Positions 1-13,361 are shown, counted from the first letter of the stretch. The stretch is DNA of 64,000 bases from Paramecium octaurelia (GCA_905182995.1 CAJJDP010000015.1:558001-622000); one strand, 5' to 3'. A program made the numbers and translations. The notes: generated by a model from the sequence alone, not told the origin.

Positions 1-3000
1 TAAGATATTTAATGAGGAAGAATTGGACAATGTTTCTGAATATGGATATGGATTTTGGTGTAGATTTTTAACAAGGTATCCAACCTAACTTATTGAGGGA
101 TTAAAAGCAGATTGGTCATTCATATCAAGATTGACTAAAAATTAAAATAAAGGAGACATGAATTATGGTGATAGAACTTTGGCTATTTGGTTGGGAAAGG
201 GATTCTATCATTTCACTACTTATTCCCACAAATATGCTAATGTGGTTCATAATATTGATCATCCAGCAGATATTGAAGGTTTATGGACATTTATTTATTT
301 TTCACACAATCTATACAAAAAGGAAAGTGTAGCCATGATTAAATTTGGAGAAGGTAAAGTAATCAAAGGAGTGATTCCAGCCATTCATTAAGCTCCAACC
401 TTCTTGCAATTATATGTAGGTGGTAATAATATGAAATATCCTGCCTATAATGGTTAGTTTGCAGGTATATTGTTTTCCATTGGAGAAGGAATCTTCTTGT
501 CTGATGAGAGTGATTTAATAAAATTGTTAGATAAATTGAAAAAACCAAATGATTATAGTTTGAAGTTGTCGACTAAAGATATGATTGCAAAACCCAAGTA
601 ATCTTTTGTTGCTTAGGAAACAGTATTTGATGATGTCCCATTGGTTGGACAATATTCTTGGAGTGGTTGGTTTAAATGGAAATAGATGGGATAACAATTC
701 CCTTGGTACCTGATGGTTAGATTAGCAATAATTAAGAATACTAGTGATATAAAATTATTGGGAGATAGAACCTTAATGGCATTTATGGGTCAAGGATACA
801 TTCACTTTACAACTTATACTTATAAGAATATTTACGGAGAAGGAACACCTAATATTTGGTAGAACATTAATCATGATGGAGAACACATTTAGTGGCATTT
901 TGTATATTTTGGCTATTCAAGAGCTTAAAAATTGGCTTATGGAAAAATCTATTTTGATGATAGGGTTGAGTCTGTTTCATTCAAAGATACTAATCATTTC
1001 GTTCCAAATTTATTTGCCTTAACAATAGGAAAGGATAAATGGTTTAATTAATACAATGGAGATATCGGATACTTTAGATTTAATGCAGGAGAAGGTGCTT
1101 TTTAAATGGAGAATCATGACAAGGCTGAGAATGATGCATTTGCATTCAAAATTGGAAGACTTTCAACTATCAATCCAAATAAACCTCCCCCTGAAGAAGT
1201 CCGAAAGCAAGAGTACTTTGACAATTCTTTGGATAGCGAAACAGTCTATACATTTGAGATTTCTAAAGATATTTACGAATAAAGTTCATTTTCACATGTT
1301 CCTGAAATAATAGGAGGAAGGGGAGAGATTACTAAAAATGACGAGTAAATTGAAGAGGAGAAAAAAGCAATTGAGAGATAAGAGTAGTAGCTGAAGAAAG
1401 AGGCCGAGAAGTTTTAGAATGAAAAATCAGTTGGAATCATTGAAAATCATTACTAGTTCCCTGATTAGGATAAACAAAGAGTGGTATCAGATGAAGCAGT
1501 TGATATTATTAAACCTCATTCAGAATAAACAAAGAAAGATGGAGATCCATCAAAATAAACATAATAGTAGTAGTAGTAGGAATATAAATCAGATTGGGAT
1601 GGATTAAGGTTCTATGGATATGGATTCTATTTGAGATATCTTACTATGTATCCACAATAATTGAGAGATGGTAAAAATGCCCCTTATTATTTCGTATCAC
1701 GATTAACTTGGAATCCTTAGCCTCAAGATATCGGTATGGGAGATAGAGTGCTGAGCATATTCTAAGGATAAGGATCATACAGTTTCCATACTCTAGATAA
1801 GCCATCCAATAATCCTAATTTAAGAACAATTATTCCATATGGTGATATCGAAGGAGTGTGGACATTTGTCTATTTCAGTTACTCTCAAGTCGATAAGAAG
1901 GCTGTGGCATTTATAAAGTATGATGACAGTGCTGAAATATACAGAAGGGACATTATTTGTAATCACGGGGATGTTGAATATTTAAAGCTGATGATTGGAG
2001 GAAAATAAGGTATTTATTAGGGATTCAATGGTTAAATTGCCAATTATGCATTTAAGTATGGCAAGGGAGCTTATATAAATGAGTTTGAATTGTACAAGAG
2101 GATTCTATCGAGTCGAATTCCTCATCCTGTGGCTGATGATTATCAATTCAATCAAATTAAAATTATTGAGACTTAAGTTGGTTTCAAAGGAGATGAATAA
2201 ACTGATAGTATTAAAGAAATAGAGGGTCACTTCTAGAATGAATATGCAATTAGTGGATGGCTGAGATGGGATTAACCGATTGGAGTTCCGTACTTTGCTC
2301 TTTTTAGATTGAGTGGATTTAAAGTGGAAGATAACAATGATTCTAAATTAGGAGATAGAGACATGATGCTATTCAAACATACCTAATATTACCTATTCTA
2401 GTCGTATAATTATCATAATTTGAATGGAGCAGGAGACTTTGCTATTAGTTGGCAAGTGAATCATCAGGAATGGGAGTAATTCTGGCACTTCTTCTATATT
2501 GGCTATAAACGAGAGAGCAAGCAACTCTATTATTATGTCTCATTCATTGATGATGAATTCGACCAAGTGCATAATAACATCCATCATTTCATAGTTCACA
2601 AGCACTATCTCCAATTCGGTAGAGACTACAGTAAATTCTACAGCAAACACAGAGGATTCACAGGATAAGCTACTCAGGTCCTCTTAAGTTATGGTAAGGG
2701 ATCTTTCCAAACCAAGCCCTTTAATAATGATATCTTCATGTATCTCAAAGGAGTCAAAGAATTGTTCTCATCTCTGGAATTAATTACTAGAGAAAGCGAT
2801 CGAAACAAATTGTTGATTGGGGATGCCAACAAACAAGGCACACTAATGGATCTTGAAATTAATGACGGAACTGATTATAACATTAGAGGATTGAATGAGT
2901 ATGGATGGGCCTTATGGTGCAGATGGTCTAGAACATTAACTCGACCCATTCAATATAAGGATGCTTGGTACTCACTTGCTAGAATTGCCAACAGGAAAGG

Positions 3001-6000
3001 ACATCAAGATCTATAAGTCCCAGGAGATAGAACCCTAGCAACATGGATAGGCATGGGATTCTATCTTTTCAGTACCTACACTAGAGGAGTCTTACAATTG
3101 ACTGAATCAATCCCTTATGGAAAATTTGAAGGATAATGGAATTTTATTGTGTTTGCCTATCGTAAAAACGTGGCTAAGGCCAGTGTCTTGTTTGGACAAG
3201 ATTCCACAATTGTAGAGAAAGAGTTTAAGGTCAAGCACAACATGATTAAGGATTATTTAAGGTTCGTTGTGGGCTCTGAATTCGGTTATAAATTCTTTAA
3301 TGGCCATGTAGTAAATATCTAACTTAGAATGGGGAGTGGAGCGTATCTAAGCAAGGAAGAAATAGTGATCATTGCTAATGGAGAGTTAGGATTACCTGCA
3401 GAATCCAAATATGATTAGACTAGAAAATCTATAGAAATTGTGAAGGATCGAATTCCTAATTCTGGGCAAGGCAGAGAATTTGATATTAAAGAAGATGTTG
3501 CTTAAGGAAAATTGGAATATTCAATATCTGGATGGGCCAAATGGGTGGATATCCCAGCCATCTAACCTTGGTATATGTTGTATCGTGTGGCCTATTATGA
3601 TTACAATGAGTTGTTGAATATGTAAATCCCAGGATCTAGAGTCTTTTAGTGTCATAAAGCCTATGGATTCTATCATTTTAATACATATACAGTCGACTAG
3701 GAGAATGGAGGAGCATGGTAAATTGTGAAGAATATTGATTACGATATAACCCAACATAAAAATTGGGTATTTTTCTACCAAGGGTATTCTCATTAAAAGC
3801 AGTAGGTTCATCTTTATGTTAAATTCCCAGGATTTGAAGAACATTATACATTTATCAACATTAATCACTTTATTGCTTAGAGATTCAAGGTCCATTTCCT
3901 ATTGGATAGATGGAGTCCAGGATTTAATGGATTCCTTGAGAGTTGGTACTTTAATGTGGGTACTGGATCTTATAAGGAAAGTGAATATGGTATAGGGGAA
4001 AATACAGAAATTACATTTGGATTTGGATTGCATAAACCAGCTCAACCCAAGAATTGGCAATTTAATGATAATTATGCTTGTGGATTTACATAGTAAAATG
4101 TAGGTTAAGAGGTGGAATATAAAGATGATCTTCTAATAGATGGATTAGTTGAATATGGATATGGTATGTGGACTAGGTTTGCTTGGAACACTCCAATTAA
4201 AATGGTCAATAAACCAACATGGATGGCATTATCAAGATTGACAGTTAATCCAAACTATTAAGGAGATGCTGCATAATTGGGAGACAGGGCTTTGGCTATA
4301 TGGGTTGGACCTGGATACTATCATTTTACAACTTCAACTAGAGGAAATTACAATGTAGTACATAACATAGAATATGATCAAATGTTGGATGGGTAATGGA
4401 ACTATATTTGGTTTGGGTATAAACGTGTAAATGATAAGTTGGGAACTGCTGTTGGATATGTAGCTTTTGATGGTCATATAATTAGAAAGACTAATTTTGG
4501 TAATATTCTTCAACAACCATTGAATGACTATTTATATTTAGCAGTAGGAAGCTCAGGAAGATACTTTTTAGATAGGTATCATCAATTTAATGGTCACATT
4601 TAAAAAGTCTCTTTGATTTTGGGATCTGGTGGTTTCATCGAAAATGTAGATTTGTTGAGAAAGTAAATTCCATCTAAACCTGAATTTTTGAGAAATCAAA
4701 AGCAATTTACCAAAATAGTTATAGATGAAATGAAAAATATGAAAAGAGAAGAGTGGGTACCCGCACCTGTTGAATTCGCTGAAGAGTTCGATGGGGCTTA
4801 TGAATATTCAGTGTCACTGTGGTTCAAATGGACTAAAACATATAGAGTGGCATGGGAAAATATATTCTCTGTCTCTTATAATGAATAAAATATTAGAGCT
4901 AATCACGCTAAACCTGGAGATAGAGTCTTATCTATGTTTTAATATGCAGATCACAGAATATTCTTTAGTACATATACAACTCCTGGTAATCATGATTAAT
5001 TTGCTCAAATATACACTGAATGCCCAGTAGATATCCCATCATAATCTGAATGGGTTTATGGCTATTATGGTTATAGCAGAGATCAAAATAAAGTGATATC
5101 TTATCTATAAACTAAAACATAAAAATGCTTTAAGGCCTTATCTTGTATGCATAGAGTGCCTAAATATATGGGATTATACGTAGGCAAAGACGGTATTCAC
5201 ACTCCCTACAATGGTAAATTCAGCAAATTATATTTTATGGGACATGCAGGATCCTACATTGAAGGAAATTTCTAATCTTTTGGACCTTTTGCTGCTGGTG
5301 GAATATCAATAACAAAACCAGCCTATTTCTGGACTGATTGGAAGGAAAGATTTGAGATTGCTTATGATTAAAATAAAGTAATTGAATTAAAAGCAGAGGA
5401 AGTTGATGAATAGACTTCATATAGCATAGGCATGTGGACAAAATATTTTACTGCAATTCCAAAAAGACTGCTTCAAAAACCAGATTGGCTCCACCTTGCT
5501 CGATTGACTATAAATCCTAATCATAAAAATTATGAAAATCTTGGAGATAGAACTTTGGCGCTTTTTATTGGAAGGTAATACTATGGGTTCTTTACTTATA
5601 ATTCTGCTAATAACAATCCGAATATTGTGTAAAATATTAGATATGATGATAATTTTGAGGGTGAATGGAACTTCATCTATTTCTCTTATAATTCTGAATT
5701 ACAGTTGGCAACTGGTTTTGTAAAATTCAGTAAACTCGATAAAATTTAGAGAATTCAATTCAGAGACATATAACATAAACCTATTGATAACTATGCAAAA
5801 TTGGTGATTGGAAATGAGTTCTAATATCAAGGATTTAATGGATAAATAGCCAGTCTATAGCTAGGATTTGGCAAGAAATTCTATGTTCATGACTCAGATG
5901 CTCTAAATAAAATAATCCTGGAATTCTTCAAGCCTCCAGGAGAAGATGAGGATGATAACAGAAAAGTCAATATTGTAGAGGAAGTGAAAGATAGAGCATT

Positions 6001-8152
6001 CAATAATGGACCTGAATATAGAGAAATCTTAGATTAGAAAGGTGCTGAAGAGTATGCCATGTATGGATGGTTTAGATATACAAGTACAACATTGAAGACA
6101 CCCAATAACTGTATAATGAGATTAACCAATAATGAATAAGGTTATAGAGGTGAAATAAGCAGAGTTGGAGATAGAACACTATTAGTGATGTTGTAGCCAG
6201 GTGAGTATGTATTTGCTACTTATTCACTTGGTAATATTGATAGCGGATAAATTGTGAATATTCGAAAGCCCACTCCATATAAAACTAATCTTGGCCTTTG
6301 GACTTACATTTACTTTGGTTATCACTTTTAAAAAAGAAAGGCTTCAGGAATCATCAAATATCCAAGTGGTTATGCATTAGTTCCATACGATAATGTATTA
6401 CATATGGTTCCAAATTATTTGTTATTCTTTTTCGGTGGAGATGGAATGCTTGGAGGATGGCACGGTTAGATGCAGAAGGTGAATTTGTTATTTGGCAGAG
6501 GATCTTTCGTAGATTCTACTAAAGGAAACTTTGCAGAAAAATTGCCAAATCTCTAGGGAGTGGAATCTAAGCCTTTGATTTGGGATGGAATAGACAATAA
6601 AATTATAGAAGTGCCATAACCTGACAGACCAGCATTGGATATTGTATTTAATAAAGATGTAAATGGATTCGTCGAATATGGATATGGATTGTGGACTAGA
6701 TGGTTGACTACTATTCCAAAGAGAATTATAGAAAAAGCACCATTTCACTAATTGATTAGATTATGCAGTACGGAATAATACGAGGATGCTACATAATTTG
6801 GTAATAGAGTTTTGGCGATTTGGGTGGGTAAAGGTTATTATCACTTTACAACTTACAATAAGATTGGAAATAAAATCTCCACTTCTTAAAATATCAATTA
6901 TGATGACAATTTAGAAGGAGAATGGAACTACATCTACTATTCATTCACTAATAAATAATAAGCAAGGGCTGTTGGATTTGTATATTTCAGTGAGTAATAA
7001 GGTACAGCCATCTCTCGAGTTGAGTTTTTAAATTTAGAACATGTGGCTCTTAATGGATATGCGAGGGTTGTGGCCGCAAATAAGGAGTTTGGTTATTAGC
7101 CATTTAATGGTATGATTGCAGATTTGCAAATTCATTTAGGAAACGGATTTATTGGTTCTAGAGAGTAATTGATCAAAGAAATCATTCAACTTAATCCAAA
7201 ACCATCAATGAGTATTTAATCTAAAATGGATGTTAATTTGATTAATACTGAAGTCATCATAAAGCCAGAAGAAAAGAAAGAGATGAAATACAAATATGAA
7301 TAATACAAAGGAGTAAATGAATATGCAGTATCTGGTTGGTTGTAATCTAAAGTAATGGGTTTGACAGATGCTTATAGAAATGTATTTAGATTGACTATCA
7401 ATCCCCCAGAATTCTAAAAAGATAAATAAAGTGCAGGAGATCGAACTCTATCCTTGTTCTAAAGTAAGACTAAGTTAGCATTTTCAACTTACACTTATGG
7501 TATATTTGATACACAAGGAGATGATAACAACGAGTTTAATCGAATTATTAATTCTGGAAATAGCAATGGTGAATGGGTATTTGTTTACTTTGGATACTAA
7601 TTCAAATCCAAATAGGCCTTTGCATATACCCTCTTCTTAAATCGATAAGATAGTGCTCAATTTAATAACATAAAACACTTTGTTCCTAATTAATTCTTCT
7701 TCTATTTGAGTAATGATGGATATTATCCAATTTTTGATGGTAGCTTATTTGATTGGAATCTTTACTTCGGAGAAGGGGCATTCACTACCAAACCAAAACA
7801 GATCATTAATCAATGGCCTATTGAACCAATTGGCGAATTTGAAGGTGTTATCTCAGCACTCTTATCAAATTAAGGTTTGAATTCTATGAAAATAATAAGA
7901 CCTGAAAAAAAGGAAGATGAAGAAGTTGTTTTTAAAAATAATTTCCCTAAATCCGGAACAATTTCTGGAAATCCAGCTCCTCGTTCTGGTTAAACATAAG
8001 TTGAGAATAAAGAGTCAAAGCCAATATCTTAAACTATTGTTAAATAGCCTTAATCAGGATAGATTGATAGTGAAAAATAATAATAACAATAACAATAACA
8101 ACAATAAAAATAACCTAGAAAACCATTATCTGGAATAGCAGATCAAAAATGA
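1..8152 (+). CDS. Giant repeat protein, left copy (5' partial), lectin-like A/B modules
   Basis: The gene enters the window already open (codons start at position 2) and runs about 2,716 residues without an intron to TGA at 8150-8152. Many in-frame TAA/TAG codons fall where homologous units have Gln. Two module types alternate. Module A opens with a motif like EYGYGFWxRFLT, then GDRTLAIW, GxGYYHFTT, IEGxWTFIYFSYS and YPGFNGQ. Module B opens with EYSWSGWFKW, then LGDRTL and WFFVYFGYS. Six A and seven B modules are visible. The repeated aromatic strands, a Gly-rich turn and a GFNG motif resemble concanavalin A/laminin-G sandwich domains, which is inference. The end is a K/Q-rich tail with no hydrophobic anchor, so the protein is probably secreted, as the signal peptide of the right-hand paralogue also implies. 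The function is unknown. Confidence 0.85.
38..7840 (+). repeat. Tandem A/B module array of the left giant gene
   Basis: A modules start near 38, 1610, 2897, 4151, 5417 and 6674. B modules start near 650, 2240, 3512, 4797, 6050 and 7319. The normal period is about 1,255-1,290 bp. The first interval is 1,572 bp because an extra linker is inserted between modules. The units have diverged strongly from one another. They align one to one, in order, with units 12 onward of the right-hand gene. Confidence 0.85.
1318..1595 (+). repeat. Low-complexity E/K/Q linker inside the left giant gene
   Basis: In the coding frame this stretch is rich in Glu, Lys and Gln. It includes short Gln runs written mostly as TAG and TAA, for example five consecutive Gln codons near 1567. 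It separates a B module from the next A module and accounts for the roughly 300 bp by which this interval exceeds its counterpart in the right-hand gene. It is probably a flexible or coiled spacer. Confidence 0.7.
8078..8107 (+). repeat. Polyglutamine run of mixed TAA/CAA codons
   Basis: Ten consecutive Gln codons, written as alternating TAA and CAA, lie close to the C-terminus of the left giant protein. Because the codons are mixed, the run is not a simple trinucleotide repeat of one codon. The mixing also supports reading TAA as Gln. Confidence 0.85.
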
Positions 8153-8732
8153 AAAAATTGTATTATAGAGCTATTCATATTTTAAAATATTATTATAACT
8201 AATATTAATAATTATTCACATTTTCTGATTTTCATCAATCTAAAGAAGCAGATTGAAATTAAATTAGATTCAATTGTTAATATAAGTTAGACAATTGAAT
8301 TTAATGATCCACACCTTTCCAAATTAATTTAAATCTATATATAGAATAATAGATAATTTTAATATTATCAAAATTTAATTATATTGTTTATAAATACTTC
8401 CATATATTTATAATTTAGAGAAATTATATGATTGACCTATTTCTTAAAAGATGGATAATGCGTTCTACAATATAATTGTAAAATCACATATACTAACTGA
8501 ATGTAGCTACAAATTGAAAATTTTTATGTATAAATAAATGATATATCTTTTTGAATAGATTCTAATCTCTCTCAATTGAAGGCATCCAGAAATGAGGACT
8601 CAATTTATGATTTGCTGCAAAAATTAAATATTATTATTTATGTGGATATTAATAATAATTTTATCAATATATATAATTATATAAATTGATTAAGAACGAC
8701 AGAATTCCCTAAATAAATTAAAATAAATTAAT
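8153..8732. other. Intergenic, possible N-terminal extension of the START gene
   Basis: AT-rich spacer between two plus-strand genes. No separate gene is seen. From an in-frame TGA at 8577 the reading frame of the downstream START protein stays open, with an ATG at 8592. That would add 47 residues containing a strongly hydrophobic stretch. Whether this is coding cannot be decided here. Confidence 0.5.
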
Positions 8733-9414
8733 ATGTAAAACAATTACGACCAACTATTAGAAGAAACCAAAACAAAAATCCTTGCCATGGTTGATCTTAA
8801 ACCAGAAAATCAATGGACTTTAGAGGCTAACAAAGATGGCTATGTAATTTAGACCAAAAACAATCCTGAAAATGGTCTAAAAATTAGCAGAACTGAAACC
8901 AATGCCGATGTAAATCCAGAGGAGTTTGTTAATTTTGTGATTGATATGACCAGAAAACATGAGTACGATTCACATTTACAAGAGGTATTATGTTAACTTA
9001 TTGTTTAATAGGGAAAATTAATAGAAAAAGTGGATCAAAACACTTTCATATTTTATGCAAAGGGAAAGCCTCCTACATTCTTCGTAGATCCTAGAGACTT
9101 TTGTATGGTGAGTCGAGTCTATAAATTAGGTGAAAATCATTTTATGACGATATGTAAATATATAATAGACTTTATTAGCTAAATCAATTGAGCATCCTAA
9201 AGCACCAGTAGTCAATGGAATTCAAAGAGGAGAGGTTGTATTCTAGGCTTGGATTGTAAAGAAATTACCTAATGGACAAACAAATCTTATTAGTATAGCT
9301 AACATGAATCCAAAGGGTGACATTCCTAAGGCTCTGATTAATCAAGGTGCTTAACACTAAGCAGAAGGAGTCAAGAAATCAATTGAACATTGGATAAAGA
9401 ATAAAAAAAAATGA
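8733..9414 (+). CDS. START-domain lipid-transfer-like protein
   Basis: Translates to 218 residues after removal of a 25-nt intron (9154-9178, gta...tag). START (StAR-related) domains form a helix-grip pocket that binds sterols, phospholipids or other lipids. The features seen are the order and spacing of this family: an acidic-helix start, a KTNNPENGLKISRTET-like strand region, FVDPRDFCMVSRV near the middle, then VNGIQRGEVVFQAWIV and a C-terminal amphipathic helix ending in Lys residues. This is a minimal single-domain version. The start at 8733 is the one nearest the domain. An in-frame ATG at 8592 would add a possible membrane segment. The ligand cannot be inferred. It is transcribed in the same direction as the giant gene, 580 bp downstream. 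Confidence 0.8.
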
Positions 9415-10352
9415 TTTATATAAAATTAGTATTCAAAAAATAATCATTAAAATAATATCGGGGGTAAAATTGACTAAATATCCATAAGTTTAATATTTTT
9501 AAATAATTTTGATAAATTGATTATTTATGGTATTTCTTCTAACATTCTATTAATTAAGATTTAAATGACAATTCAAATTTTTATTTGGAGGTTAAACATT
9601 TTTTAGTCTGAAAATTTACAAAGAAATTCATTTATTTTCAAAAATTTCAATTTTTCTGGCATCACACTATTCATAGCATTTCAAATGATACTCAGACTAT
9701 AATCAACATATTAACCATAATTTTGTATAACTAATATTTGCTTCGATAAAATACTTGAAATTACTATCATATTATATTATTTATATTTGTAAATTTATAT
9801 TAATATATTTTAATATATTAGAAAACTCCAATTTTTTCTGATATGTTGTATTAGGAGATTGAAAAATAAAATTACTTTTTGTAAGAGTATTAATAAGAAA
9901 AGAAAGTGACATTTATTTAACAAAATTAAACTACACATCCAATTATGTTTAGAGTTATTTTTTTAAAGACATCTTATTATGAATAGAATGATATCATGCG
10001 GTCTTTTAATTTTTATAATAGCAACTATCTGTCATTAGAAAATTTATGTTTTTTAATTGCGAATATTTCTTAATTCCCAAATTCAAAGATTTTGAAATCA
10101 CATGGAAAATTAAATCTCTGTAATGTATTATCATCAATAATTAAGAGATGGTTTTAGTATTCCAAAATTATTAAAATAAAAAAATATAAATGTATTATTG
10201 GAAATTTTTTAATAGTTGATGGTAATATTTAAGTTTATTTAATTTCAAGTGATGTAATTTAGATAAATATAATGATTAATAAAATATTTGTTAATGAATA
10301 GTATTTGATTTAAAATGACACTTATTAATAATAATAATATAATAATTCATGT
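9415..10352. other. 938-bp convergent intergenic region
   Basis: Lies between the 3' ends of the START gene (+) and the potassium channel gene (-). It is unusually long for this compact genome. One minus-strand frame contains no TGA from 10352 down to 9770 (about 195 codons), and the part near 10150-9990 reads somewhat like protein. The neighbouring frames are equally open in places and no start or convincing intron set was found. It may be a decayed gene or AT-rich chance. Confidence 0.4.
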
Positions 10353-12988
10353 TCATATAATTTTTTACACGACTTATCTAAACACAAGGCCAGCGAATAA
10401 ATTCTTTTTATTTAATATTTTATCCATAATTCTCCGTAATAGTTATTATTTGTTTACTATCTTACTAATTTTTGTAATATTGTTATGCGGGTAATAGAAT
10501 TCATATTCTTAGACTTTGTCAATGTGAAAGTCATTATATTTATCATCTTGAGGAAGACTCTAATGAGAAAGTGAAGGTAAATGTTCATTATATTATGAAA
10601 AACTCTGTCTTCTTGCTTGTGGAGATTAAAATTTATCATCTTCTGCATCACTCTCTTGTTGTTGCTCATAACCTGGATATCCAATTTTATTTAAGAATGC
10701 TTAGTCAACTTGCACTCCTAATTGTGTTCTCATCTTAATTATATGATCGTAAGCTCCATTGAGAATACCAGCTCTTTACTGTTTGTATTTAGTTTTTTTC
10801 CGAGCAAATGTTTGTCTATTCTGCTAGTCATTAGTATGATAAGCAGCCAACACTTTGCCATTATTTTTTTTAAAGAAAACAAGAGGGCAATTTTTGAATT
10901 AATGATGAGATTGGCAAGCCTCACAAATGATTAAGTTTGTATTTTGACCAAAAATAGTATTGTCTATGGCATACCGATATTGTTCAAAACTGGATCGATG
11001 ATTTTTAATGATAGATTAGAATTCAGAAAGATTCAAGTAAGCTACTTAAACAAAGGAAGATGCAACAATATTATATTGCATGACATCTTAATAAAAGAAT
11101 TCTCTTTCGCAGAGTAGATTTCCTTATTAATATCTTTTGATAGACTTTTCCAAAATAAGAGATTTAACTTATCCTGCCAACACAATATATAATTAATTTG
11201 GCAATTCGTCCTTTCTAAATGAATAAAAATAATTTGATTACTTAACAATGACTTCTTCAGGAGCAAATGTTTTCTCATGAATGCAGGAACATAGTTTTTT
11301 GATTATATTGTCTGCAAAGTTGGTTCCAACTAATTTTGAATGTTTTAGATAACGATAATACATTGCAATTTACACTTCTTATTTGAGTTTTGGATTGAGT
11401 TGTCCCATAAGTTCATCCAAATCTAATTCCTCGTCCTGTTTAAATTATAAATAATATTCTATATATTTCCGAACTCTAAATTACAATTGAGTATTCAATC
11501 CTCTCTACTTAATATGATTACTCACTAATCTCAATCTGGAATTGTTTAAATTTGTTTACTCTGCCATTTTATAAAAAATACTTTATATCATTCCTAGTGC
11601 GTAACCAAAGACACCTGTAACCAAGAAAGTAATGACAGTGACTAATATTTTTTCAGGAGTTGTAACTGGAACAATATCACCATATCCAACAGTCATTGAT
11701 GTGATAGTAATCCAATAGAGTGAATTGAAATATTTAGTGTACAAATCTTCATCAAAGATATTCTATTGATGCAGCCAAGTATGAGTGTAACCTTGGTCTA
11801 CTTCATAAAGGGCAAAGTAATGGAATAGACAAGCACAGAAATGAGAAATCAATAGTAGTGAATAGATTAGACAAAATAATTAATAAATAATTGCACTCTT
11901 CTCCTTGAAGTTGGAGATCTCTTCAATTACTATCATTGTTCTCCTGACTCTTGTCATTCGAATCAACATCAGATAGTTTGCAGCTGAATATCCCATCCAT
12001 GATAAAATGAAAGGTAAAACTATAGCTAAATCTAAAGCAAAGTCTCCTTTGATGTAATGCCAAAATATTTTTGCTTTATTCCTTTATAGTATTCCTCTAT
12101 CATAATATCCTTTAAAAAACGTAAGGATAAGATCAACCAAAAAAATACAGCTTGGTAATGTACTAAAAAGAGTAAAGACACTACCCATATTGTCTTCATT
12201 GAGATTAAATGACAGCTGCAAAGGAACATAGAAGATATTCGCAATAGTTACTAACATCATTAATAGATCCCACACAAAAAGGAATTTATCTGCAGGTAAT
12301 AGAACTGTTTCATCACTTTTTATGAAACACCAAAAACGCCACCATAATGGATTGTTAGCGTGTGCTTCGTATTTTATTTGTATCCACTAAGTTATTAGAA
12401 TTTATTACTCTTGAAGGTTTCTGAAATAGCATAAAATTATATAGATAAAATTGGAATGAAGAAGCCTTATCTCTGATTAGTAGAAAGATGTTTTTCTTTA
12501 ATAATTTAAATCTGTAAGTAGTTGAATTATGTTTAAGTCGAGTGATGAAAATTGTTATTTTTTATATGATCCTTAAAGGTTTGGATTTCCAAGCTCTTGA
12601 AATATTATTAATTTATATTTACGAGTTATTTTCTAGCATTTCCAATTGCTTATCAACTTTATTGAGAGCTTCCAATTCGATCTCTTAATCTTCCATCTTC
12701 TCCTGTTCTTCTTTCCTAAATCTGATCCTTTAGATATTGGGTATCATTAAAAATAAAAATAATGCTTTTATTTTATGAACTTATTAATCATGCATAAATA
12801 AAAAATTACATTAATCATTCTACTCATAACTATTCCACAACATATCATTTGAGCGTATCCTAGAAGAAATGTCAACTCTCTTACTCAATCTTTTCCCCTT
12901 CAATCAAAATAGCAGTATCCAACTATAATGAGATAACGCTCTTTTCTTCCAAATTTAGTTTAGATATAATCTCCATCCATTCATCCAT
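10353..12988 (-). CDS. Voltage-gated potassium channel with CNBD-like C-terminus
   Basis: The model spans 862 residues with introns at 12860-12884 (25 nt) and 12387-12408 (22 nt). It is a six-transmembrane channel of the EAG/CNG-like class. S1 lies near residue 220. The S4 segment near 330 carries spaced Arg residues (LIRMTRVRRTMIV). The pore near 417 has the potassium filter TVGYGDIVP. A C-linker follows, then a cyclic-nucleotide-binding-like domain near 560-640 (FAPEEVIVKQ ... LYIVLAGQV). The tail is Gln-rich and ends in a basic segment. Key phosphate-binding residues of a true CNBD are not obvious, so ligand gating is uncertain. Such channels control ciliary beating and membrane potential in Paramecium, which has many paralogues. 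The first exon is supported by the canonical 25-nt intron keeping the frame. The start at 12747 is an alternative. Confidence 0.88.
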
Positions 12989-13361
12989 AACTGCTTTTCT
13001 TATTGAACAAAAGTATTAATAAATATTTAAATAGTGATTAAAACAGAAGAATATGTGGGGATTAAATAAAAAATTGTCAAATTTAACATGCTAACATAAA
13101 ACCCACAAATACAATAATATTTAAATATTAAACAAAAGTAAATTAAATTAAATTAAAAAGTTTAACCTCATTTTTCTAATGATTAAATTCTAACCTTTTT
13201 TTTAGGCTGAATCAGTATACTAAGTTGAGTGCTATAACAATATAAGAATATGCTTTATTAAAAAATCAAATTTTTATTGAGAAAAGGAATTGAATTTTAA
13301 TAAAATCACTGAATAAAGTTAGAGTAACTGAAAAAATATTTAAAATATGAAATCATTCATA
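12989..13361. other. Intergenic, upstream of the potassium channel
   Basis: 373 bp of very AT-rich sequence between the channel's start and the 3' end of the RING-PHD gene, both on the minus strand. I see no ORF or RNA gene. It presumably holds the channel promoter. Confidence 0.5.

Noticed and set aside
158-391. Short ORF ending at TAA treated as a small independent gene
   Set aside because: It is one fragment of the left giant gene. The TAA is an in-frame Gln. The same holds for most short standard-code ORFs in the two giant arrays.
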